Below, piece by piece: positions 1-5,469 of a stretch of DNA of 5,469 nucleotides; positions within the stretch are counted from its first letter, which is position 1, and every line of letters begins with the position of its first letter. This DNA is from Lentisphaerota bacterium (GTDB taxonomy: Bacteria > Verrucomicrobiota > Lentisphaeria > Oligosphaerales > Oligosphaeraceae). Made by a program: the position numbers and the translations under genes. The DNA lies in assembly GCA_012799755.1 (NCBI GenBank), contig JAAZKQ010000412.1:1-5469 (forward strand), in the 5' to 3' direction. The notes under the pieces were generated by a model that had not been told where the DNA came from, ran no database searches, and saw only the letters and a program-made list of their open reading frames with translations.

Positions 1-64
1 AACGGTTTTAACCACGGAATACACAAACGGTTTTTAACCACGGAATACACGGAACACACGGAAA
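1..64. repeat. short tandem repeat, two ~24-base copies with a CACGGAAYA 9-mer array
   Basis: A unit that starts AACGGTTTT and ends CACGGAATACAC occurs at 1-24 and again at 26-50; the second copy has one extra T. The end of the second copy runs into a 9-base periodicity: CACGGAATA (39-47), CACGGAACA (48-56), CACGGAAAT (57-65). The array is probably cut by the left edge of the window. There is no open frame with coding character. Similar degenerate 'accacggaatacacgga' strings are, from memory, scattered between genes in several environmental phyla; their function is unknown to me. The repeat itself is directly visible; any family assignment is inference. Confidence 0.8.
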
Positions 65-389
65 TTTTTGTATAAGGGGGGGCTGACGGGGCGTGTCAGG
101 AGGGCGGCTTCAACTCCGGTCGGGCACGGTTATCAATCGCTGACCGCTTACTGATTGTTGACCGTATGCGCAGTGGCGGCGGTTGTTTTTGGCAGGCGGG
201 CTATTACTTTTCCCGCCGTGGTGGACAGCGCCCGCTGTCTGCCCGTCGGTCGCAGCAGGGTGTGGGCTGAATTTTTTCACTGTCGGGGCGACGGGCACGT
301 CTATTTTATGGCCGGAGCAAGTCAGACGAAAGCGCTTATGACAGGCGAAAATCGCCCGGGGCTTTTCGGACGAACCCAAGCTTGGTTAC
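65..389. other. non-coding region upstream of prmC with several inverted repeats
   Basis: I see no recognisable gene on either strand here. The open frames present (79 codons at 155-394 on +, 89 codons at 110-379 on -) start at poor sites and have no familiar motif. The region holds a G7 run (76-82), a small hairpin CTGAC/GTCAG (83-87 with 95-99), GGCGGG/CCCGCC (195-200 with 212-217), a 9-base inverted repeat TGCCCGTCG/CGACGGGCA (240-248 with 289-297, 40-base loop) and GGCGA/TCGCC (344-348 with 352-356). I could not match it to a known riboswitch or structural RNA. prfA, the usual upstream neighbour of prmC, is not in these bases. Confidence 0.5.
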
Positions 390-395
390 TATAGT
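390..395 (+). promoter_or_regulatory. prmC: possible -10 element (TATAGT) upstream of prmC
   Basis: TATAGT at 390-395 matches five of six bases of the sigma-70 -10 consensus and lies 67 bases before the chosen prmC start. The only candidate -35, TTCGGA at 365-370, is poor (three of six) and the spacing of 19 is long. An imperfect palindrome (373-387, core CCAAGCTTGG at 376-385) sits directly upstream and could be an operator. This is a weak call based on motif similarity alone. Confidence 0.22.
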
Positions 396-406
396 GGAGA
401 ATGATG

Positions 407-463
407 ATGTTTGCCGCCATTGCGGTTTGCTTGCTGTCGGTTGCAACGCCGGGAGTTCGGTGA
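407..463 (+). CDS. possible short leader ORF coupled to prmC (18 codons)
   Basis: ATG at 407 (third of three ATG codons in a row from 401) is preceded at seven bases by GGAG (396-399). It reads MFAAIAVCLLSVATPGVR and ends with TGA at 461-463, which shares its A with the prmC ATG in the arrangement TGATG. The peptide is hydrophobic in its first 13 residues, like the start of a signal sequence, but has no positive N-terminus. The ribosome site and the stop-start overlap are what one expects of a translationally coupled leader peptide. An 18-codon frame in GC-rich DNA arises easily by chance, and no known leader peptide of prmC is familiar to me, so this may be accidental. It is too short for similarity to decide. 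Confidence 0.28.
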   Translation: MFAAIAVCLLSVATPGVR

Positions 464-1332
464 TGGTTGTAGCGATGAGAGCAGAGACACTGCTTGCGGA
501 GGCCGCCGCCGCCTTGCTGGCAGCCGGCATTAGCAATTGCCGGCAGGAAGCCGGCTGGCTGTTGGCGCATGTGCTCGGCGAACAAGAGTTGACGGCGCAG
601 CCATGCAGCGGCGGGGCGCCGCTGGCACCGGCGTTGGTGGTGCGTTTCAATGCGCTGCTGGCGCGGCGGCTTGGCGGCGAGCCCTTGCAGTACATCCTTG
701 GCGACGTGGATTTCCATTGCGTCAATCTGCTGGTGGGACCGGGCGTGTTGATACCGCGACCCGAGACCGAACAGCTGGTGGACTTCGCACTGGAGCTTTA
801 TCCCGGCACGGGTGAGATTTGCGATCTCTGCACGGGTTCGGGCGCGATTGCGCTGGCGCTGGCGGCGAGCCTGCCGGGTGCGGCGGTGACGGGCGTTGAT
901 TTATCGCCGGAAGCGCTGACCTGGGCACGGCGCAATGGCGAGCGGCTGGCTTTGCCCAATGTGCGTTTCTTCCTGGGCGATCTTTTTGCGCCGCTGCCGG
1001 CGGCTGCGCGTTTCGTGATGATTACCGCCAATCCGCCCTACGTCTCGGCGGATGAGTACGAGCGGCTTGAACCCGTGGTGAAGGACTACGAGCCGCAGTT
1101 GGCGCTGCTCGCGCCTGAGCGTGGTTTGGCCATGATCAAACGTATTGCCAAGGAGTCCTGCCGCTGGCTGACGCCTGGCGGCTGGCTGCTTTGCGAGATT
1201 GGCGAGGAGCAGGGCGGCGAAGTCGGTGGTATCTTAAGAGCTTGCGGTTATGCCAAGGTCGCGATACGTCAGGACTACGCGGGCAAGGACCGCGTTGCGG
1301 TGGCGCAATGGCCGGGCGGCGCCGATGACTGA
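463..1332 (+). CDS. prmC: peptide chain release factor N5-glutamine methyltransferase (PrmC/HemK)
   Basis: This enzyme uses S-adenosylmethionine to methylate the glutamine of the GGQ motif in release factors RF1 and RF2 in the cytoplasm, which improves translation termination. The 289-residue product matches the usual PrmC length. An N-terminal helical domain (about 1-75) that binds the release factor ends in GEPLQYILG (72-80) and is followed by IPRPETE (97-103). The Rossmann methyltransferase domain has the SAM-binding motif DLCTGSGAIALALA (121-134), an acidic strand end at GVDLS (144-148) and the catalytic NPPY (190-193) that holds the substrate glutamine. GKDRV (274-278) near the end is typical of the family. 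I chose ATG 463 because GGGAG (451-455) lies seven bases upstream and the family start aligns there; the frame stays open back to a TTG at 382, and ATG 475 is the alternative start. prfA, the common partner, is not directly upstream. Confidence 0.96.
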   Translation: MVVAMRAETLLAEAAAALLAAGISNCRQEAGWLLAHVLGEQELTAQPCSGGAPLAPALVVRFNALLARRLGGEPLQYILGDVDFHCVNLLVGPGVLIPRPETEQLVDFALELYPGTGEICDLCTGSGAIALALAASLPGAAVTGVDLSPEALTWARRNGERLALPNVRFFLGDLFAPLPAAARFVMITANPPYVSADEYERLEPVVKDYEPQLALLAPERGLAMIKRIAKESCRWLTPGGWLLCEIGEEQGGEVGGILRACGYAKVAIRQDYAGKDRVAVAQWPGGADD

Positions 1333-1507
1333 GTAGCGGCGCTGAGGGCCTTGCCCCCGCAGCCTGCGCGACCGAGCAATGGCACTGGCGGCGAGCTGTT
1401 CATTTCACGCTTGCGATGATTTTTTGGCGTATGCGTTTGTCTTGGTGATACAAAGGAGTTGTACAGAAATTAAGTTTACATTCTCGGTTCCTTTGCGGTC
1501 TTCTGTA

Positions 1508-1532
1508 GCGCCTTTCCAAGGCGCCTGTTTTT
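1508..1532 (+). terminator. possible rho-independent terminator after prmC
   Basis: GCGCCTT (1508-1514) pairs perfectly with AAGGCGC (1518-1524) across a three-base TCC loop, and a run of five T follows at 1528-1532 after CTG. This is the general shape of an intrinsic terminator for + strand transcription. It lies about 175 bases beyond the prmC stop, which is far but possible. It may instead be the first member of the hairpin repeat cluster that continues to 1590. Confidence 0.4.
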
Positions 1533-1590
1533 GGGTGTGCCCACCCCAGGCTAAAGCCTGGGGTTAAGCATGGTTAAGCGCCTACGGCGC
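1508..1590. repeat. cluster of three adjacent hairpins, possible REP-like intergenic element
   Basis: Three perfect stem-loops follow one another: GCGCCTT/AAGGCGC (1508-1524, 3-base loop), ACCCCAGGC/GCCTGGGGT (1543-1564, 9 base pairs, loop TAAA at 1552-1555) and GCGCC/GGCGC (1578-1590, loop TAC). The second and third are joined by an 8-base direct repeat, GGTTAAGC at 1562-1569 and 1572-1579. Such palindrome groups between genes resemble REP/BIME-type elements that are dispersed in many copies. Whether this one is repeated elsewhere in the genome cannot be seen from the window. Confidence 0.55.
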
Positions 1591-1657
1591 AAGCCCTTGC
1601 ATCCATACGACACATAGATGTACTGCCTTCTATTTCCCATACAGAAGACCCATTATG

Positions 1658-1702
1658 AAAAAACAGCCTGGAATAATTCCAGAACTGTTGCCTTAATTTT
1701 TT
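1658..1702. promoter_or_regulatory. palindrome flanked by A6 and T6 upstream of the Aas-like gene
   Basis: CTGGAATAATTCCAG (1668-1682) is a perfect inverted repeat around a central A. It extends outward, after a one-by-two base bulge, with AACAG (1662-1666) and CTGTT (1685-1689), giving 12 paired bases. AAAAAA (1658-1663) and TTTTTT (1697-1702) bracket it. It could be a two-way terminator, an attenuator or a protein-binding operator for the gene that begins at 1735. If it were a plain terminator, little room would remain for a promoter before the ribosome site at 1719, so attenuator or operator fits better; this is inference. A 13-codon frame (1655-1696) overlaps it. Confidence 0.4.
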
Positions 1703-1718
1703 AACGACTCCAAAGCAC

Positions 1719-1726
1719 GAGGAGAG
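1719..1726 (+). promoter_or_regulatory. ribosome binding site of the Aas-like gene
   Basis: GAGGAGAG at 1719-1726 is a strong purine-rich Shine-Dalgarno sequence. Its GGAG (1721-1724) lies ten bases before ATG 1735, and the later GAG (1724-1726) eight. It supports 1735 as the start rather than the internal ATG at 1747. Confidence 0.75.
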
Positions 1727-1734
1727 CATCAACC

Positions 1735-4353
1735 ATGCTGTATCTAATGCTGATTGTGGTGGCATTGGCCATTCCCCTGCGTTATCGGGTGAGAGTGCAC
1801 GGGCTGGAGGAGTGCGCTAAAAAAGGGCGAAAAGGCATTCTTTTTCTGCCCAATCATCCGGCTTTGATTGACCCGGTGATCGTCAATCTGGTGTTGTTCT
1901 GGAAATTTCGTCCGCGGTCGTTGGTGGACATCAAGCAGATTCGTTTTGGGATACTGAAGTACTTTGAGAAGACTCTGAATCTGTTGCCTTTGCCTGACAT
2001 CGGCATATCGGGCAAGAGCGGTCGCGATGAAGTGCTCAAGCAGATTGACGCTTGCGTTGATGCACTGAAGGCGGGTGACAATCTGCTGTTTTATCCGGCT
2101 GGCCGCATCTACCGCAGCCGCTCTGAGAAACTGCGTGGCAACGGCGGCGTCGCCCGCATCCTGGAGGCCTACCCGGATGTGCGCATTGTACTGGTGCGCA
2201 CGCGCGGCTTGTGGGGTAGTTCCTTCGGGCGCGCCAAAGGCTACCAGAATTCTTTTGGTGAAGTACTGGTCAGCCACATCAAGCATATCCTGCTCAACGG
2301 CATCTTCTTCGGACCGCGCCGGGAGGTCAGCGTTGAGCTTGTCGAGTTGCCTGACGACTTTCCCCGGCAAGCCGACAAGGACGAGATGAACCGCTATCTG
2401 GAGAATTTCTACAATGAGGATGCTCCGCCGAACACCTATGTGCCCTACCTCTGGTGGGAGCGCGGCGGGGCGCGAGTGGTGCCCGAGCCTGGGGCAATCA
2501 ATGCGGCGGTGGATACCCGCGAGGTGCCTGATGAGGTGCGTCGGAAGGTCTATGAGCGCTTGCATGAGGTGACCAGCAAGAAAATCCTGAAAGAGACCGA
2601 CACGCTCGGGACCGACCTCGGGCTGGACAGCCTGATGGTCGCCGAATTGCAGGGCTGGCTGCAAGAGGAATTCGGTTTTCAGGTGAGCAATCCCGAATCC
2701 CTGCGCACAGTTGGCAGTTTGTTGCTGTCGGCTATTGGTCAAAGCGACGCCATTGAGCCGCTACGGCCCATTCCTCCCAACTGGTTTATCAAAGAGGACC
2801 CCGGCCTGTTACTGTGTCCGCGCGGCGAGCGTATTACTGACGTCTTTCTGCGCAATGCCGCCGAGGCGCCCAACTTTGTGCTGTTGGCGGATCAGAGCCG
2901 AGGCGTCCTCACCAATCGCCAGATCATTCTGGCGATCATGGCTCTGCGGCCAAGCATTATGGCCATACCGGGCGAGCGCGTCGGCATCCTTATGCCCGCT
3001 TGCGCGACGGCCAATATCGTGTATATGGCTGTGCTCTTCGCCGGCAAGATTCCCGTGCTGGTGAACTGGACCGTCGGTTTGCGCAATATGCGCTACTGCC
3101 TGGACAATGCGGAGGTGGAGACCATCATCACGTCGTCGCAGGTTATTGATCGCCTGGAAGGGCGCGGGACGGACTTCAGCGGCGTCAAGGAGCAGTTCCG
3201 CTATTTGGAGGACATTGCCAAGGGCATCAGTCTGCCGCATAAATTGCGCTGTGTGTTGGCAAGCCGTTTTTGCTGGCGGAGTTTGCGGCGGGCGGCAGTG
3301 CCGGAGATTGCGGCCGTGCTGTTCACCAGCGGTTCGGAGAGCCGCCCGAAGACCGTGCCTTTGACCCACAAAAACATCTTGAGCGACCTGACGGCGGCGA
3401 TGGCGCCGATGGGCCTGCGCCGTGATGATTGCGTGCTGGGCATGCTGCCGCCTTTCCACTCCTTTGGCCTGCTGTTGAATTTCGTCATGCCGACCTGTGC
3501 GAGTTTGCGCGTGGCTTATCATGCCAATCCGACCGAGGGCGACATGTTGGCGCGGCTTACAGCGGCTTATCGGGCGACCATGCTGGTCGGCACGCCGACC
3601 TTTATCGCCAACATCCTGCGGCGAGGGGATAGCGAGCAGGTACGCACCGTGCGGCTGATCATCACTGGCGCGGAAAAATGTCCGGCAGAGACTCTTGCGC
3701 TCTTCCGGGCGAAGTGCCCGTCGGCGGCATTTTTGGAAGGCTACGGCATTACGGAGTGTTCGCCGGTGGTGGCGCTGAACCAGCCTGGCGATGCCAAGGC
3801 CGGCTCCATCGGCAAGATTCTACCCTGCCTGGATTGGCGAGTGCTTGACCAGGAGATGAAGCCGGTGCCGGCGGGTGGCACGGGGATGCTCTATGTCAGT
3901 GGGCCAAGCGTCTTTGGCGGCTACATGAACTATGAGGGGCCGTCGCCTTTTGTGGACTTTGAGGGCAAGACTTGGTACCGCACGGGCGACTTGGTCAGTG
4001 CCGATGAGGAGGGCTTTATCTTCTTCAAGGGCCGCCTCAAACGTTTCGTCAAGATCGGCGGCGAAATGGTGTCGTTGCCGGCCATTGAAGAGGTACTCAT
4101 GGAGAAGTACCGGAGCGAGGACGTGCCTTTGCCGCTGGCCGTCGAGGCGCTGGGCACGGAAGAGCAGCCGCTGGTTACGCTCTTCACGGTGCTGGATATT
4201 AGTCGTGAACAAGCCAATACCACTTTGCGCGAGGCGGGTTTGTCGCCCATCCACAATATCAGGCAGGTCATGAGCCTCACGGTCATGCCGGTGTTGGGCA
4301 GCGGGAAGACCGACTATCAGACCTTGAAGAAGATGACGACGGGTGGCGGTTGA
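1735..4353 (+). CDS. Aas-like fusion: acyltransferase, acyl carrier protein, acyl-AMP ligase
   Basis: This 872-residue protein resembles E. coli Aas (719 residues, as I recall it), which activates a fatty acid with ATP and re-acylates lysophospholipid at the inner membrane. A short hydrophobic N-terminus (1-14) precedes a PlsC-type domain with NHPALID (40-46; H41 and D46 form HX4D), YPAGR (120-124) and a VRTRG strand (154-158). A linker (about 205-265) leads to a phosphopantetheine-binding domain (about 265-335) with LGLDSLM; S299 is the attachment serine. The ligase follows: TSGSESRPKT (531-540), GYGITE (669-674), YRTGD (748-752), FVKIGGEMVSL (771-781) and the catalytic-type lysine K858 in GSGKTD. 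The internal carrier is absent from E. coli Aas. A122 replaces the usual glutamate of the FPEG motif. I infer fatty acid activation, loading on S299 and transfer to a lysolipid or related acceptor. No lplT flippase gene is adjacent. Confidence 0.9.
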   Translation: MLYLMLIVVALAIPLRYRVRVHGLEECAKKGRKGILFLPNHPALIDPVIVNLVLFWKFRPRSLVDIKQIRFGILKYFEKTLNLLPLPDIGISGKSGRDEVLKQIDACVDALKAGDNLLFYPAGRIYRSRSEKLRGNGGVARILEAYPDVRIVLVRTRGLWGSSFGRAKGYQNSFGEVLVSHIKHILLNGIFFGPRREVSVELVELPDDFPRQADKDEMNRYLENFYNEDAPPNTYVPYLWWERGGARVVPEPGAINAAVDTREVPDEVRRKVYERLHEVTSKKILKETDTLGTDLGLDSLMVAELQGWLQEEFGFQVSNPESLRTVGSLLLSAIGQSDAIEPLRPIPPNWFIKEDPGLLLCPRGERITDVFLRNAAEAPNFVLLADQSRGVLTNRQIILAIMALRPSIMAIPGERVGILMPACATANIVYMAVLFAGKIPVLVNWTVGLRNMRYCLDNAEVETIITSSQVIDRLEGRGTDFSGVKEQFRYLEDIAKGISLPHKLRCVLASRFCWRSLRRAAVPEIAAVLFTSGSESRPKTVPLTHKNILSDLTAAMAPMGLRRDDCVLGMLPPFHSFGLLLNFVMPTCASLRVAYHANPTEGDMLARLTAAYRATMLVGTPTFIANILRRGDSEQVRTVRLIITGAEKCPAETLALFRAKCPSAAFLEGYGITECSPVVALNQPGDAKAGSIGKILPCLDWRVLDQEMKPVPAGGTGMLYVSGPSVFGGYMNYEGPSPFVDFEGKTWYRTGDLVSADEEGFIFFKGRLKRFVKIGGEMVSLPAIEEVLMEKYRSEDVPLPLAVEALGTEEQPLVTLFTVLDISREQANTTLREAGLSPIHNIRQVMSLTVMPVLGSGKTDYQTLKKMTTGGG

Positions 4354-4354
4354 C

Positions 4355-5422
4355 ATGACGACGGCTTCACTGCATATCCATAGCGGCGACGCCGCAGCCG
4401 GCCTGGCGCGGGGCGTCATTGCCGGCACGCATCTGTCCTGGCACGATTTGCTGATGAATGGGCCGCTGCCGTCGGGTGATGATGACGACGCATGGTACGA
4501 GACCCGCGCCGGCGCACTGGCCCCTTTTGCCGGTGGCGCTGACAAAGCCGGGCGTTTCCTGCGACAGAGGGACCAAGATTTGACGGCAGCCATCGCTGCC
4601 GCGTCTGAAATCACGCTGTGGTTTGACGCCTGCCTCTACGACCAGCTGCTGCTTTGCGCACTTCTGGCGCGCAACCAGGCGTTGCGTAGCGCGCTGTCGC
4701 GCACCTATTTGCTTTGCCTGGACTCGGCGCCCGGACGGCCGCGCCTTCTTGGTTTCGGCGAGTTGAGCGCCGCCGAACTGCCGCCACTGCTGGCTCGTCG
4801 CGTGCCGTTAACGGCCGCGCATTTGGCTGCGGCTGATGATGCTTGGCAGGCTTTCACTGCACCGACGCCCGAACCTTGGTTGGCGCTGGCGCAGGGCGAT
4901 AACCCGCTCTTTCCCTATGTACCGGCGGCGGCGCAGCGTTTGCTGGAGCAGCTGCCCTGCGTGCGCACGGGCTTGGACCGCCTGGAGTACGAGATTCTTT
5001 CCGGCGTGCTGGATGGATTCTCGCAGCCCGTCGCTCTCTTCAAACACGTTTCCGCGCAGGAGACCATGCCTTATTTTGGCGACAGCATGCTGTGGCACGC
5101 GCTCAACGCTCTCTGCGATGGCCCGACGCCGCTCTTGCAGTTGCGGGGGCCAACGCCGCGTCTGCCGGTAGCGGCGCCTGCTGCCGGCGAGGCCGCGCCG
5201 TCGCCCATTTCGTCCTACACCATTCTGGGCACCTTGCAGGGCATGCGCAGCCTCTGGGGCTGGGGCGATTGGCGAGTGCTGCGGCCAGTCAAGCGCTATG
5301 TCGCCAATGTGCTGCTGGATGGCCCCGGCTGTTGGCGCTGGGACCGCTGGCAGCAGCGACTCTGTCTACTGCCAGCAACAACGCCAGCGCGAAGCGGCGC
5401 TACATGGGGAGCTTTGACGTGA
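4355..5422 (+). CDS. DUF1835-type protein of unknown function
   Basis: The 355-residue product has the pattern I associate with DUF1835 proteins: an N-terminal LHIHSGDAAAGLA (6-18) followed by LSWHDLLMNGPLP (27-39), a central ITLWFDACLYDQLLLCALLA (86-105), and a C-terminal half with LEYEILSGVLDG (210-221) and YFGDSMLWHALNAL (240-253), as in the companion domain usually found after it. No catalytic motif, signal peptide or membrane segment is evident, so it is probably cytoplasmic. The biochemical role of the family is not known to me. ATG 4355 is chosen because it lies one base after the stop of the upstream gene with a G-rich site (GGTGG, 4342-4346) eight bases before it; a GTG at 4343 in the same frame would overlap the upstream gene. 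The tight spacing implies translational coupling with the Aas-like gene. Family call moderately sure, function unknown. Confidence 0.82.
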   Translation: MTTASLHIHSGDAAAGLARGVIAGTHLSWHDLLMNGPLPSGDDDDAWYETRAGALAPFAGGADKAGRFLRQRDQDLTAAIAAASEITLWFDACLYDQLLLCALLARNQALRSALSRTYLLCLDSAPGRPRLLGFGELSAAELPPLLARRVPLTAAHLAAADDAWQAFTAPTPEPWLALAQGDNPLFPYVPAAAQRLLEQLPCVRTGLDRLEYEILSGVLDGFSQPVALFKHVSAQETMPYFGDSMLWHALNALCDGPTPLLQLRGPTPRLPVAAPAAGEAAPSPISSYTILGTLQGMRSLWGWGDWRVLRPVKRYVANVLLDGPGCWRWDRWQQRLCLLPATTPARSGATWGALT

Positions 5423-5469
5423 CGATAACGGCCTGCTCAATGACACGTTTGGCGGACTGCGGTTTGATT
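5423..5469. other. 47-base tail without a recognisable gene
   Basis: After the TGA at 5420-5422 there is no hairpin with a T tract and no clear start with a ribosome site. An ATG at 5439 begins a frame that runs to the edge of the window, too short to judge. Whether the operon continues cannot be seen. Confidence 0.4.

Larger units (their letters stand above)
1333..1734. other. intergenic region between prmC and the Aas-like gene
   Basis: These 402 bases contain no convincing gene. A 62-codon frame at 1379-1567 has no ribosome site or motif and runs into the hairpin cluster. The region is more AT-rich than its neighbours, especially 1411-1500 and 1620-1715. It holds three adjacent hairpins (1508-1590), a direct repeat GGTTAAGC (1562-1569 and 1572-1579), and a palindrome with flanking A and T runs (1658-1702). 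I found no promoter with both good -35 and -10 boxes; CATTAT at 1651-1656 is the nearest -10-like string and has no good -35. The DNA just after the prmC stop can fold (GCTG 1341-1344 with CAGC 1360-1363) but lacks a T tract. Confidence 0.6.

Noticed and set aside
76..104. possible G-quadruplex in the G runs
   Set aside because: Only three well-separated G3+ runs exist unless the G7 run is split, and the last loop is ten bases long; too weak to call.
110..379. 89-codon - strand frame
   Set aside because: No motif, no convincing start and poor coding character; it lies over inverted repeats.
155..394. 79-codon + strand frame before prmC
   Set aside because: It starts at TTG without a ribosome site, has no recognisable motif and an arginine- and cysteine-rich composition typical of chance frames in GC-rich DNA.
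382..462. N-terminal extension of PrmC from TTG 382
   Set aside because: The added 27 residues do not resemble the family start, whereas ATG 463 has GGGAG at seven bases and gives the normal length.
1379..1567. 62-codon frame in the intergenic region
   Set aside because: No ribosome site, no known motif, and it ends inside the hairpin cluster.
1744..2742. 332-codon - strand frame opposite the acyltransferase and carrier region
   Set aside because: It is the antisense shadow of the Aas-like gene, whose + strand motifs are unmistakable; its histidine- and glutamine-rich product resembles no protein.
2809..3522. 237-codon - strand frame
   Set aside because: Antisense shadow of the ligase domain; composition rich in H, Q and R with no domain.
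3820..4614. 264-codon - strand frame spanning the gene junction
   Set aside because: It crosses the end of the Aas-like gene and the start of the DUF1835 gene on the opposite strand; both + strand genes are better supported.

Overview
The window is GC-rich bacterial DNA with three clear genes, all on the + strand, and two non-coding stretches rich in repeats and palindromes. I see no rRNA, tRNA, CRISPR array, transposase or phage gene. The lineage cannot be fixed from the sequence. The degenerate CACGGAAYA repeats, the cluster of small intergenic hairpins and the composite acyltransferase-ACP-ligase protein suggest an environmental Gram-negative-type bacterium. A member of the Verrucomicrobiota/Kiritimatiellota/Lentisphaerota assemblage is my weak guess; a proteobacterial source is not excluded.

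Layout. Positions 1-462 hold a short tandem repeat (1-64), a structured region without a convincing gene, a possible weak promoter and a possible 18-codon leader ORF whose stop overlaps the next start (TGATG). Positions 463-1332 encode PrmC (HemK), the glutamine methyltransferase of peptide chain release factors. Positions 1333-1734 are a 402-base intergenic region with three adjacent hairpins (1508-1590) and a near-perfect palindrome flanked by A6 and T6 runs (1658-1702). Positions 1735-4353 encode an 872-residue Aas-like protein: PlsC-type acyltransferase, then an internal acyl carrier protein domain, then an acyl-AMP ligase. One base after its stop, 4355-5422 encodes a DUF1835-type protein of unknown function. 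The last 47 bases carry no gene that I can see.

How they fit. prmC looks like a separate transcription unit, set apart from the lipid gene by the hairpin-rich spacer. The Aas-like gene and the DUF1835 gene form a tightly coupled pair, so the DUF1835 protein may have a job connected with acyl activation or phospholipid repair; this is inference from spacing alone. The point most worth a second look is the ACP domain between the two catalytic halves of the Aas-like protein, which suggests a self-contained machine: the ligase activates a fatty acid, loads it on the built-in carrier, and the acyltransferase moves it to a lysolipid or another acceptor.
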